This document shows, piece by piece, positions 41,329 through 49,627 of a DNA stretch of 64,000 nucleotides. The notes beneath the pieces are model-generated. The model saw only the letters and a list, made by a program, of their open reading frames with translations, was not told the DNA's origin and searched no databases. Each line of letters starts with the position of its first letter. The stretch's first letter is position 1. The position numbers and the translations under genes are program-made. Origin of the DNA: Urechidicola vernalis (lineage in GTDB: Bacteria > Bacteroidota > Bacteroidia > Flavobacteriales > Flavobacteriaceae). The DNA lies in assembly GCF_031846385.1 (NCBI RefSeq), contig NZ_JAVRHV010000001.1, forward strand, positions 682,001 through 746,000, given 5' to 3'.

Positions 41329-41772
41329 ATGAAAAAATTAGCATTAGTATTGTTCTTATCGGTATTCACAATTTCACTGAATGCGCAAGATAGTTCAACG
41401 GAAAAGCAAGATGGCCCCGCATTTAAATTTGAGCATGAGACCATTGATTATGGAAAAATTGTAAAAGGATCTAATGGAGAGCGCTCGTTTGTTTTTACAA
41501 ACGTAGGTAACGCTCCACTTGTAATAGAAAGAGTTCAAGGAAGTTGTGGATGTACTGTTCCAACAAAACCAGAAAAACCAATTTTACCAGGAGAAAAAGG
41601 TGAAATAAAAGTAAAATACGACACCAACAGAACAGGTGGTTTCTCTAAAACGGTTACAATCATTTCAAATGCTACGGAAGCTAGAAAAGTTGTAAGAATT
41701 AAAGGTCTAGTTGAAAAACCTTCAACTGCAAGTGTTATAGAAAAAGAAAAATCAGTTTTATCTAATAACTAA
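41329..41772 (+). CDS. DUF1573 domain secreted protein
   Basis: A 147-residue exported protein with a signal peptide (MKKLALVLFLSVFTISLNAQ). The mature part is an Ig-like DUF1573 domain: FKFEHETIDYGKIVKGSNGE, then FTNVGNAPLVIERVQGSCGCTVPT with the conserved CGC, and LPGEKGEIKVKYDTNRTGG with the final KTVTIISN strand. DUF1573 proteins are abundant in Bacteroidota, exported and of unknown function. No exact -7 box, but TAGTTTTA lies shortly before. Closed by the terminator at 41797-41827, convergent with the methyltransferase gene. Confidence 0.88.
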   Translation: MKKLALVLFLSVFTISLNAQDSSTEKQDGPAFKFEHETIDYGKIVKGSNGERSFVFTNVGNAPLVIERVQGSCGCTVPTKPEKPILPGEKGEIKVKYDTNRTGGFSKTVTIISNATEARKVVRIKGLVEKPSTASVIEKEKSVLSNN

Positions 41773-41796
41773 TTTTTTCTCTTAATAAAATAAGTA

Positions 41797-41827
41797 TGAA
41801 CCCGTTAGTCTTCTATCGGGTTTTTCT
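41797..41827 (+). terminator. intrinsic terminator after the DUF1573 gene
   Basis: AACCCG (41799-41804) pairs with CGGGTT (41817-41822), with an inner TAG/CTA pairing and loop TCTT; five T follow. It overlaps the last codons of the convergent gene. Confidence 0.7.
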
Positions 41828-42974
41828 TTGCCTTTCTGCTACCTGCATACATGTCATAGCGTACAAATCTACAGTCTAAATCTCCGTTTTTAAGTGGAAT
41901 TCTTCTCGAGGTTTTCAATCCAACATATTTTAGAGCTTGAATATCTGAGGTAATAAACCAAACTTTAGAATCTGGATATCCATGTTTTAAAGTATCCCCT
42001 ATTTTCTTATAAAATTCTTCAGTATCAATATTCAAACGTTCTCCGTAAGGTGGATTGAACAAAATCGTAGTTGAACCAAATACTTCTTTTACAGAATTAA
42101 AAAAGTTAACATGATGAACTGCTACAAACTCCGATAAATTTGCACTCTTAATATTATCATTCGCTTTTCTTACTGCTGATGGTGCTTTATCAAATCCCAT
42201 TATTTTAAATTGTGGATTCACAATTTTCTTCAACAATGAATCTTGAATTTTAAAATAAAGATCCTCATCATAATCATCCCATTTTTCAAACCCAAACTCA
42301 GGGCGATTGATATTTGCAGGTATATTACAAGCAATCATGGTTGCTTCTATTAAAATAGTTCCAGAACCGCACATAGGGTCTATAAAGTTACTATGCCCAT
42401 CATAGCCAGATAATAACACCAAACCTGCTGCTAACACCTCATTAATAGGGGCAATATTAGTCGAAGTTCTATATCCTCTCTTATGCAACGAATCTCCTGA
42501 AGAATCTAACGATATCGTGCATGTTTCCTTTTGAATATGTACATGGATTCTAACATCTGGATGTTTCACGTCTACATTCGGTCTCTTATGGTATTTATGA
42601 CGGAAATAATCTGCAATACTATCTTTAGACTTTAAACTTATGTAATGCGAATTGGTTGTGAAAAATTTTGAATTTACAACGGCTCCAATAGCAAATGTAC
42701 TATCAGCACTCATGTATTTTTCCCAATTAATTTTTTGTAAACCTTCATACAAATCCTCTTCATCAAAAACTTTAAATGTCTTAATAGGTTTTAATATTCT
42801 AATGGCTGTTCTCAGCGCAATATTTGCCTTATACATAAACCCTTTATCACCTCTAAAAGACACATTTCTAACACCTGGCTTAACCTCTTGCGCTCCTAAA
42901 TTTTTAAGTTCAGTTTCTAGGGCTTCTTCTAAGCCAAACATGGTTGTTGCAACCATTTTAAAGTTTTCATTCAT
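41805..42974 (-). CDS. THUMP domain class I rRNA methyltransferase (RlmL N-terminal/YpsC type)
   Basis: SAM-dependent N2-guanosine-type RNA methyltransferase of 389 residues. THUMP RNA-binding domain at about 45-160 (TTNSHYISLKSKDSIADYFR, TISLDSSGDSLHKRGYR), then a Rossmann domain with DPMCGSGTILIEA (from Asp199) and the catalytic NPPYGER (from Asn307), which marks methylation of an exocyclic base nitrogen. It corresponds to the N-terminal half of E. coli RlmL, which methylates G2445 of 23S rRNA, and to Bacillus YpsC; the exact site here is inferred. Its promoter lies back-to-back with that of the methyltransferase gene at 43028. Confidence 0.87.
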   Translation of the reverse strand: MNENFKMVATTMFGLEEALETELKNLGAQEVKPGVRNVSFRGDKGFMYKANIALRTAIRILKPIKTFKVFDEEDLYEGLQKINWEKYMSADSTFAIGAVVNSKFFTTNSHYISLKSKDSIADYFRHKYHKRPNVDVKHPDVRIHVHIQKETCTISLDSSGDSLHKRGYRTSTNIAPINEVLAAGLVLLSGYDGHSNFIDPMCGSGTILIEATMIACNIPANINRPEFGFEKWDDYDEDLYFKIQDSLLKKIVNPQFKIMGFDKAPSAVRKANDNIKSANLSEFVAVHHVNFFNSVKEVFGSTTILFNPPYGERLNIDTEEFYKKIGDTLKHGYPDSKVWFITSDIQALKYVGLKTSRRIPLKNGDLDCRFVRYDMYAGSRKAKKNPIED

Positions 42975-42990
42975 CTACAAAAATTTGTTG

Positions 42991-42998
42991 CAAAGATA
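42991..42998 (-). promoter_or_regulatory. -7 promoter box TATCTTTG
   Basis: Exact TAnnTTTG followed by GCA on the minus strand, 16 bases before the ATG at 42974. Only three bases separate it from the plus-strand box at 43002. Confidence 0.6.
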
Positions 42999-43001
42999 GT
43001 G

Positions 43002-43009
43002 TATTTTTG
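43002..43009 (+). promoter_or_regulatory. -7 promoter box TATTTTTG
   Basis: Exact TAnnTTTG followed by GCT, 18 bases before the ATG at 43028. Confidence 0.6.
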
Positions 43010-43027
43010 CTTCCACATTATTTTTAT

Positions 43028-43762
43028 ATGAATACTTCAACAGATTGGTTTGCATCGTGGTTTGACACCCCTTATTATCACATTTTATACAAAAATCGTG
43101 ACCAAAAGGAAGCACGGCTATTTATGGCTAATCTAGTAGCCTTCTTAAAATTAAAGAAAAATGATCGTGTGTTAGATTTGGCATGTGGAAAAGGAAGGCA
43201 TTCACTATTTCTAAACTCACTCGGATTTGATACCATTGGTGCAGATTTATCGCAGAATAGTGTTGATTATGCAAATGAATTTGCCAATGAAACCTTAAGG
43301 TTTGTTCAACGAGACATGAGAGATCCTTTAAATTTAAAATATGATGCCATTTTTAATTTATTTACAAGTTTTGGGTATTTCGAAAATGATGCTGACGACT
43401 TAAAGGTTTTAAACAATATTAAAAATGGATTAAAAAGCGAAGAAAGTATTGCTGTAATCGATTTTTTAAATGTTAAAAAAGCGGTAAAAACATTGGTTAA
43501 AAAGGAGACAATTATAAGGAATGATCTCAAATTTGGCATAAAAAGAAAATTCGAAAATAATTTTATCGTTAAAGAAATTACATTGGCAACAGAAAACGAA
43601 ACGCATAAATTCTTTGAACGAATAAAATATCTAGATCTGGAAAAAATAGAGCAATATTTGAAAACCGTGGGCTTAAATTTAAAGCATACCTTTGGCGATT
43701 ATGACCTACAGGCTTATGATGAGGAAAACTCAAACCGTCTAATACTAATTTTATCTAAATGA
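43028..43762 (+). CDS. class I SAM-dependent methyltransferase
   Basis: A 244-residue cytoplasmic methyltransferase. The ATG at 43028 (MNTSTDWFASWFDTPYY) follows the promoter by 18 bases; a TTG seven codons upstream lies in the box itself and is excluded. The SAM site reads VLDLACGKGRHSLFL (Asp50 at motif I), then TIGADLSQNSVDYA and FNLFTSFGYFE in place of the usual motif IV. The WFxxWFDTxYYHxLYKNRD opening is a family trait I have seen in Bacteroidota, but the substrate is unknown. The ZIP gene overlaps its stop by four bases (ATGA). Confidence 0.85.
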   Translation: MNTSTDWFASWFDTPYYHILYKNRDQKEARLFMANLVAFLKLKKNDRVLDLACGKGRHSLFLNSLGFDTIGADLSQNSVDYANEFANETLRFVQRDMRDPLNLKYDAIFNLFTSFGYFENDADDLKVLNNIKNGLKSEESIAVIDFLNVKKAVKTLVKKETIIRNDLKFGIKRKFENNFIVKEITLATENETHKFFERIKYLDLEKIEQYLKTVGLNLKHTFGDYDLQAYDEENSNRLILILSK

Positions 43763-44424
43763 GTTTACTAGTTCTATTTCTTTCCGTTATTGTCGGAATT
43801 GTAATTGTTTTTGCATTCAATCCGAGTAAAAAGATTACCCAACTCCTGCTTTCATTTAGTGGTGCATATTTACTCGCCATTACCATAACACACTTGTTAC
43901 CTGAAGTGTTTAGTAGCAGCATCAACAACATAGGTTTGTTTATTATTCTAGGTCTTCTGGTACAATTAATTATGGATTATTTCTCTAAAGGAGCAGAACA
44001 TGGCCATATTCATGCACATGGAAATAACTTACCTGTTATTCTATTCGTTAGTTTGTGTTTACATGCTTTTATTGAAGGCATTCCTGTACATGACCACAAC
44101 CATGAAGAACTACTTTGGGCTATTGTAATTCATAAAATTCCAATTACCATAGTATTAGGAAGTTTCTTGGTTTATGCAAAGACATCAATAGCAAAAAGTT
44201 TGGCTATTCTTATTCTGTTTGCTCTTATGAGCCCTTTAGGAAGTTTAGCAGGTGAACATATTCCACTACTTATAAATTATAAGGCGCAAATCACTGCTAT
44301 AATTGTTGGAATCTTTTTACATATCTCAACCATTATAATTTTTGAAAGTTCAGAGAATCATAAATTTAATAGGGCCAAGTTTATTGCTATCGTAGTTGGA
44401 TTTGCAGTTGCAGCGCTGATTTAA
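43759..44424 (+). CDS. ZIP family divalent metal transporter
   Basis: Inner-membrane protein of 221 residues with about eight hydrophobic segments. ZIP marks: ITHLLPEVF in an early helix, a cytoplasmic histidine-rich loop GAEHGHIHAHGN near residues 75-87, CLHAFIEGIP with the metal-binding His and Glu, and VIHKIPITIVLG with the second helix site. It would bring zinc or iron into the cytoplasm. Its start overlaps the stop of the methyltransferase gene by four bases, so the two are translationally coupled, and its own stop overlaps that of convergent recQ by four bases. Confidence 0.88.
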   Translation: MSLLVLFLSVIVGIVIVFAFNPSKKITQLLLSFSGAYLLAITITHLLPEVFSSSINNIGLFIILGLLVQLIMDYFSKGAEHGHIHAHGNNLPVILFVSLCLHAFIEGIPVHDHNHEELLWAIVIHKIPITIVLGSFLVYAKTSIAKSLAILILFALMSPLGSLAGEHIPLLINYKAQITAIIVGIFLHISTIIIFESSENHKFNRAKFIAIVVGFAVAALI

Positions 44425-46613
44425 TTAGCGACTTCACTAATAAACTTAATACGCATTAATCGAAGTTCATCTTGGTCGTAATCACCATCAAATTCAGTTA
44501 ACGCTTCTTCAATTACATCAGTTTCTGCTTCCATAAAGTAGTCATAGATCTCTTCTTGCTGATCTTCATCCAATATTTCATCAATATGGTAACTAATATT
44601 TAATTTAGTTCCCATAAACACAATACGCTGCATTTCTTTGATTAATTCTTCAAACTCTAATCCTTTTGATCTTGCAATATCTTCTAATGGAATCTTTTTA
44701 TCTGTATTCTGAATAATTGATAATTTTAACGAAGAATTTACCCCGGTACTTTTAACTACTAAATCATCTGGTCTTAAAATATTATTTTCATCAACATACT
44801 CCTTAATCATGGCAATAAAGTCCTTTCCAAACTTTCTTGCTTTTCCTTCTCCTACTCCATGTACATTTGATAATTCCTCAATACTAATAGGGTATTTAAG
44901 TGTAATATCCTCTAATGATGGGTCTTGAAAAACTGCAAATGGTGGAACACCTTGTCGTTTTGCTACACGTTTACGCAGATCCTTTAACATCCCCATCAAT
45001 TTTTCATCAGTAGAAACACCTGAACTCTTTGTATTGGTAATTATACTTCCATCATCATCTACTTCATAAATATGATCTTCAGACATCATAAAAGAAGATG
45101 GCTTTTTAATAAATTCCTTACCTGCATCGGTAATCTTCACCACCCCATATTCTTCAATTTCTTTACGAATCAAATTTGCGACTAAAACCTGTCTTAATAA
45201 AGCCATCCAATAAAGTCCTTCTTTATCTTTTCCAACACCAAAAAACGGTTGCAAATGAGTTCTATGCGAAGTAAGCATTGCATTCTCTTTTCCAATTAAG
45301 GTATTTACAATTTCTTTTGGTTTGTATTTCTCTTTAGTAGAAACTACTATTTCCAATAGTATCTTCACGTGCTCCTTTGCTTCAATTTTCTTTTTAGGAT
45401 TACGCACATTGTCATCCATATCACCACCTAAACCAGTAGTTTCGTCAAAGTCTTCACCAAAATAATGCAATAAATATTTACGACGGCTCATAGAAGTTTC
45501 TGCATAACCAACAACCTCCTGTAACAGTGCATGACCAACCTCTTGTTCGGCCACAGGTTTACCCGCCATAAATTTCTCTAACTTTTCAATATCTTTATAA
45601 GAGTAAAAGGCCAAGCAATAACCTTCTCCGTCATCTCTACCAGCTCTACCCGTTTCTTGATAATAACTTTCTAAACTTTTAGGAATGTCATGATGAATAA
45701 CAAAACGAACATCAGGTTTGTCAATACCCATACCAAATGCAATGGTAGCAACCACTACATCGGCGTCTTCCATTAAAAACATATCTTGGTGCTTTGCTCT
45801 TGTTTTAGCATCTAAGCCAGCATGATATGGTATTGCTTTTAATCCGTTTACTTGTAAAACCTGTGCTACTTCCTCAACTTTTTTACGACTCAAACAATAA
45901 ATAATCCCAGATTTTCCTTCGCGTTGCTTCACAAAGCGAATAATGTCTGCATTTACATTATTTGTTTTAGGCCTTACCTCATAAAACAAATTAGGTCTAT
46001 TAAAGGATGCTTTAAATGTCTTAGCATCGCTCATTCCTAAAGTCTTTAAAATATCTTCTTGAACTTTCGGCGTGGCAGTAGCTGTTAAACCTATAATTGG
46101 AACGTCATCAATTTTTCCAATAATATTTCTAAGGTTTCTATATTCTGGTCTAAAATCATGACCCCATTCAGATATACAGTGGGCCTCATCAATCGCAACA
46201 AATGAAATCTTTTGTGCTTTCAAAAAATCTACATATTCTTCTTTTATCAAGGACTCCGGAGCAACATATAACAGCTTGGTAATACCGTTTTCAATATCTG
46301 ATTTTACCGAGGCAACTTCCCCTCTGTTTAAAGATGAATTTAAAACGTGGGCAATGCCATTATTAGAAGAGATACCTCTAATGGCATCTACTTGATTCTT
46401 CATCAAAGCAATTAATGGTGAAACCACTATAGCAGTTCCTTCTTGCATTAATGCAGGTAATTGATAACAAATGGATTTTCCACCACCTGTAGGCATAATC
46501 GCAAATGTATTATATCCTGCTAGTAAACTAGTAATAACCTGTTCTTGCAAACCTTTAAACTGAGAAAATCCAAAATATTTTTTCAGCGCTACATGTAAAT
46601 CATTTTCCTTCAC
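44421..46613 (-). CDS. recQ: ATP-dependent DNA helicase RecQ, lacking the zinc cysteines
   Basis: 3'-5' DNA helicase of recombination and replication repair, 730 residues. Visible: PTGGGKS Walker A at 41-47, DEAH box in AIDEAHCISEWGHDFRP near 137, GLTATATPKV, the helicase C motif QETGRAGRDDGEGYC, the RQC winged helix, an HRDC domain at about 535-605, and an extra C-terminal region. In the zinc-binding subdomain (about 374-405) the neighbours of the usual ligands are kept (SRRKYLLHYFGE, NPK), but all four cysteines are replaced, in a stretch reading TGLGGDMDDNVRNPK. Start is GTG at 46613. Convergent with the ZIP gene. Confidence 0.93.
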   Translation of the reverse strand: MKENDLHVALKKYFGFSQFKGLQEQVITSLLAGYNTFAIMPTGGGKSICYQLPALMQEGTAIVVSPLIALMKNQVDAIRGISSNNGIAHVLNSSLNRGEVASVKSDIENGITKLLYVAPESLIKEEYVDFLKAQKISFVAIDEAHCISEWGHDFRPEYRNLRNIIGKIDDVPIIGLTATATPKVQEDILKTLGMSDAKTFKASFNRPNLFYEVRPKTNNVNADIIRFVKQREGKSGIIYCLSRKKVEEVAQVLQVNGLKAIPYHAGLDAKTRAKHQDMFLMEDADVVVATIAFGMGIDKPDVRFVIHHDIPKSLESYYQETGRAGRDDGEGYCLAFYSYKDIEKLEKFMAGKPVAEQEVGHALLQEVVGYAETSMSRRKYLLHYFGEDFDETTGLGGDMDDNVRNPKKKIEAKEHVKILLEIVVSTKEKYKPKEIVNTLIGKENAMLTSHRTHLQPFFGVGKDKEGLYWMALLRQVLVANLIRKEIEEYGVVKITDAGKEFIKKPSSFMMSEDHIYEVDDDGSIITNTKSSGVSTDEKLMGMLKDLRKRVAKRQGVPPFAVFQDPSLEDITLKYPISIEELSNVHGVGEGKARKFGKDFIAMIKEYVDENNILRPDDLVVKSTGVNSSLKLSIIQNTDKKIPLEDIARSKGLEFEELIKEMQRIVFMGTKLNISYHIDEILDEDQQEEIYDYFMEAETDVIEEALTEFDGDYDQDELRLMRIKFISEVAN

Positions 46614-46643
46614 AAACTAATATGTTATTAATCTATTTTTAAA

Positions 46644-46651
46644 TACATTTG
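46644..46651 (+). promoter_or_regulatory. -7 promoter box TACATTTG
   Basis: Exact TAnnTTTG followed by GCAA, 42 bases before the TTG start of the sugar-phosphate isomerase gene. Confidence 0.5.
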
Positions 46652-46693
46652 CAACTAAAGGTATAACTTTTTTTTGAATTCAAAAAACACGTC

Positions 46694-47659
46694 TTGAAAA
46701 CAAATCAATCAATTATTTCACTTGCTAAGCAAACCATTTCTACCGAAAGTGCGGCTATTGCGAATTTAATCAATTTTGTGGATGAAGCATTTGAAAATGC
46801 TGTTAAACTTATTCACAATTCTAACGGTCGGGTAATTATTACGGGGATTGGAAAAAGCGCTATTGTGGCTCAAAAAATAGTTGCAACGATGAACTCAACC
46901 GGTACGCCAGCAATCTTTATGCATGCCGCAGATGCCATTCATGGTGATTTAGGAAATATTCAAAATGATGATACTGTAGTTTGTATTTCTAATAGTGGAA
47001 ACACTCCAGAAATTAAAGTATTGGTTCCTTTAATGAAAAATTATGGAAATAATATTGTTGCTATTACAGGGAACCCAAATTCATTTTTAGGGCAAGAAGC
47101 AAACTTTGTTTTGAATAGCCATGTTGATAAAGAGGCTTGTCCAAATAATTTAGCCCCTACATCTAGTACAACGGCTCAGATGGTTATTGGAGATGCGTTG
47201 GCAGTATGCTTGTTGGAGTTGAACGATTTTGGAAGTAAAGATTTTGCCAAATACCACCCAGGCGGTTCACTTGGTAAAAAATTATATTTACGAGTAAGCG
47301 ATTTGGTTGCCAACAATGAAAAGCCAGAAGTGAGTCCGTCTAGTCCTATAAAAGACGTTCTAATGGAAATATCTAAAAAGAGATTAGGTGCAACTGCAGT
47401 TTTAGAAAATAATGAAATAGTAGGTATTATTACTGACGGAGATATAAGACGTATGTTAAATACAACTGTCGATTTTTCGAATTTAGCGGCACATGATATT
47501 ATGAGTTTAAATCCTAAAACAATTGATATCAACTCGATGGCTGTAGATACATTAGAAACTATGGAGTCAAATAATATATCTCAAATACTAGTGAAAGACA
47601 ATGGCGTATATGCTGGAGTTGTACATTTACACGATTTAATAAAAGAAGGAATTTTTTAG
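46694..47659 (+). CDS. kdsD: KpsF/GutQ family arabinose-5-phosphate isomerase
   Basis: Converts ribulose 5-phosphate to arabinose 5-phosphate, the first step to Kdo of lipopolysaccharide. 321 residues: SIS domain (about 30-175) with ITGIGKSAIVAQKI, SNSGNTPEIKVL and PTSSTTAQMVIGDALAV, then two CBS domains (about 205-320). The start is TTG (MKTNQSIISLAKQTI); no ATG occurs before the SIS core, and related genes in the family also start with TTG. First gene of a run with tatC (gap one base), the AhpD-like gene and lptB. A Kdo role is inferred from family and from the LPS-transport ATPase in the same run. Confidence 0.9.
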   Translation: MKTNQSIISLAKQTISTESAAIANLINFVDEAFENAVKLIHNSNGRVIITGIGKSAIVAQKIVATMNSTGTPAIFMHAADAIHGDLGNIQNDDTVVCISNSGNTPEIKVLVPLMKNYGNNIVAITGNPNSFLGQEANFVLNSHVDKEACPNNLAPTSSTTAQMVIGDALAVCLLELNDFGSKDFAKYHPGGSLGKKLYLRVSDLVANNEKPEVSPSSPIKDVLMEISKKRLGATAVLENNEIVGIITDGDIRRMLNTTVDFSNLAAHDIMSLNPKTIDINSMAVDTLETMESNNISQILVKDNGVYAGVVHLHDLIKEGIF

Positions 47660-47660
47660 C

Positions 47661-48479
47661 ATGAGTGAATCTTCTAATGAGATGTCTTTTCTAGACCATC
47701 TTGAACAGTTACGTTGGCACTTAATCCGTGCTACTTTAGCCATATTTATAGTTGCAATAGTGATTTTTACTTTTGCCGAAATAGTATATGATCAATTTTT
47801 ATTTGCGCATTTAGATGGCGATTTCCCAACGTATACATTACTTTGTCAAGGTGCACAGTACATTGGAATTGAAAGTGACTTTTGCAATATGGATTTGACC
47901 AACAATATGCAGAGTTTAGGGCCTACCAAACAATTAATGAATCTAATTTGGACCTCACTTATTCTTGGTTTAATTGTATCATTCCCATATGTACTTTGGG
48001 AAATGTGGCGTTTTATCAGTCCCGGATTACATAAAAAAGAGCAGAAGAAATCTAGAATGTTTATGTTCTATGCATCCGTTTTGTTTTTTATCGGTGTGTT
48101 ATTTAGCTATTATGTAATAGCACCATTGTCGGTTGCTTTTTTCTATAATTTCCAAATTTCTGATTTAATCGAAAACAAATTTGATTTCACAACGCACATA
48201 ACACTTATCACCAACACGTTACTTGGAGTTTCTTTGATGTTTGAATTACCCGTTCTAATTTTCTTTTTAACAAAAATGGGATTGGTAACACCAGACTTTT
48301 TAAAAAAATACAGAAAGGTTGCTTTGGTATTGGTTTTAACATTATCAGCAATTATTACGCCTCCGGATATAGCGAGTCAAGTAATTGTTACCATTCCAAT
48401 AATGGTGCTTTATGAAATAAGTATTTTAATATCTAAACGTGTTGTAAAACAAGAATCAAAAGCTTTAAGAAATGTCTAA
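47661..48479 (+). CDS. tatC: Sec-independent protein translocase TatC
   Basis: Core membrane receptor of the Tat pathway that recognises twin-arginine signals and exports folded proteins. 272 residues with six membrane helices. Marks: MSFLDHLEQLRWHLIRATLA at the start, with the conserved Glu-x-Leu-Arg, FPYVLWEMWRFISPGLHKKEQK in the middle, and FELPVLIFFLTKMGLV. A long insertion in the first periplasmic loop (about 45-90, with cysteines) is typical of Bacteroidota. No tatA/B gene is adjacent. It overlaps the AhpD-like gene by eight bases. Confidence 0.95.
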   Translation: MSESSNEMSFLDHLEQLRWHLIRATLAIFIVAIVIFTFAEIVYDQFLFAHLDGDFPTYTLLCQGAQYIGIESDFCNMDLTNNMQSLGPTKQLMNLIWTSLILGLIVSFPYVLWEMWRFISPGLHKKEQKKSRMFMFYASVLFFIGVLFSYYVIAPLSVAFFYNFQISDLIENKFDFTTHITLITNTLLGVSLMFELPVLIFFLTKMGLVTPDFLKKYRKVALVLVLTLSAIITPPDIASQVIVTIPIMVLYEISILISKRVVKQESKALRNV

Positions 48480-48819
48480 TAACATTGAAGAATTTAATGA
48501 CTATCGTCAAAAGATGAACGAAAAAATCTTAGGGGATAACAATAAAGTAATCAAGAGGATTTTTAACCTAGATACCAATGCATTTAAAGAAGGAAGTTTA
48601 GATGTTAAAACAAAAGAATTATTAGGTCTTGTAGCCTCTGCAGTATTACGTTGTGATGATTGTGTTAAATATCATCTTGAAAAATGCCATAAAGAAGGCT
48701 TGACAAAGGATCAAATTATTGAAGCCTTATCCATAGCCACATTAATTGGAGGGACAATTGTAATTCCACATTTGCGTAGAGCATATGAATATTTAGACGA
48801 ACTGATAATAAATGATTAA
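48472..48819 (+). CDS. carboxymuconolactone decarboxylase / AhpD-like protein
   Basis: A 115-residue all-helical protein of the CMD family. The active-site motif CDDCVKYH has the CxxC with His three residues later, as in AhpD-type alkylhydroperoxidases, and VKTKELLGLVASAVLRC precedes it in the usual way (Glu of the proton relay). A peroxidase or disulfide-reductase role is more likely than lactone decarboxylation. It begins eight bases inside the end of tatC and lies 53 bases before lptB, so it is part of that envelope operon. Electron donor unknown. Confidence 0.87.
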   Translation: MSNNIEEFNDYRQKMNEKILGDNNKVIKRIFNLDTNAFKEGSLDVKTKELLGLVASAVLRCDDCVKYHLEKCHKEGLTKDQIIEALSIATLIGGTIVIPHLRRAYEYLDELIIND

Positions 48820-48872
48820 TATTGTTGTGTGTACAACAAATTACAACTAGTGTTGTTTATAGCATATAAACT

Positions 48873-49610
48873 ATGATTTTAAGAGCAGATAATATTCAAA
48901 AAAAATATGGTAGCCGAACGGTTGTTAAAGGAATTTCCCTTCAAGTAGAGCAAGGTGAGATTATTGGATTGCTCGGACCTAATGGTGCAGGTAAAACAAC
49001 ATCATTTTATATGATTGTTGGAATGATACAACCCAATGCTGGAAATATCTATTTAGATGATGAAGATATTACCAAAGCAGCCATGTACAAGCGTGCTCAA
49101 AAAGGAATTGGTTATTTAGCTCAAGAAGCTTCAGTATTTAGAAAATTATCAGTTGAAGATAATATCCTTTCTGTTTTACAGTTTTCGAAATTATCGAAAA
49201 TGGAGCAACGCAAAAAAATGGAATCGCTTATTGAAGAGTTTAGTTTAGGTCACGTTCGCAAGAACCGAGGAGATTTGTTATCAGGTGGTGAGCGAAGAAG
49301 AACTGAAATTGCACGTTGCTTAGCTTCAGATCCAAAATTTATATTATTAGACGAACCATTTGCGGGTGTTGATCCTATTGCAGTTGAAGATATTCAAGGA
49401 ATTGTAGCGCAGTTAAAAAATAGAAATATTGGTATTCTTATCACGGATCACGATGTACAAGCCACACTTTCTATAACAGATAAGACCTATTTAATGTTTG
49501 AGGGTGGAATTTTAAAAGAAGGAACTCCGGAAGAATTAGCACAGGATGAAACCGTTAGACGTGTATATTTAGGGAAAGACTTTGAATTGAAACGAAAAAA
49601 ATTCGATTAA
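48873..49610 (+). CDS. lptB: LPS export ABC transporter ATP-binding protein LptB
   Basis: ATPase that powers LPS extraction from the inner membrane with LptF/G/C. 245 residues: Walker A GPNGAGKT at 35-42, Q-loop GYLAQEASVFRKLSVEDN (the LptB-type AQEASVFRxL sequence is diagnostic), signature LLSGGERRRTEIARCLA, Walker B FILLDEPFAGVDP, and H-loop LITDHDV. The C-terminal LGKDFELKRK is also usual for this protein. Last gene of the kdsD run; it ends in a four-base overlap with convergent pssA, where a hairpin forms a bidirectional terminator. Confidence 0.95.
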   Translation: MILRADNIQKKYGSRTVVKGISLQVEQGEIIGLLGPNGAGKTTSFYMIVGMIQPNAGNIYLDDEDITKAAMYKRAQKGIGYLAQEASVFRKLSVEDNILSVLQFSKLSKMEQRKKMESLIEEFSLGHVRKNRGDLLSGGERRRTEIARCLASDPKFILLDEPFAGVDPIAVEDIQGIVAQLKNRNIGILITDHDVQATLSITDKTYLMFEGGILKEGTPEELAQDETVRRVYLGKDFELKRKKFD

Positions 49611-49627
49611 TTCGAATTTGCTTTTTT
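49594..49627. terminator. bidirectional terminator across two overlapping stop codons
   Basis: Perfect inverted repeat AAATTCGA (49599-49606), loop TTAAT, TCGAATTT (49612-49619), with an A-run before and T-run (49622-49627) after. The stop codons of lptB and pssA lie in its loop region. Confidence 0.65.
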
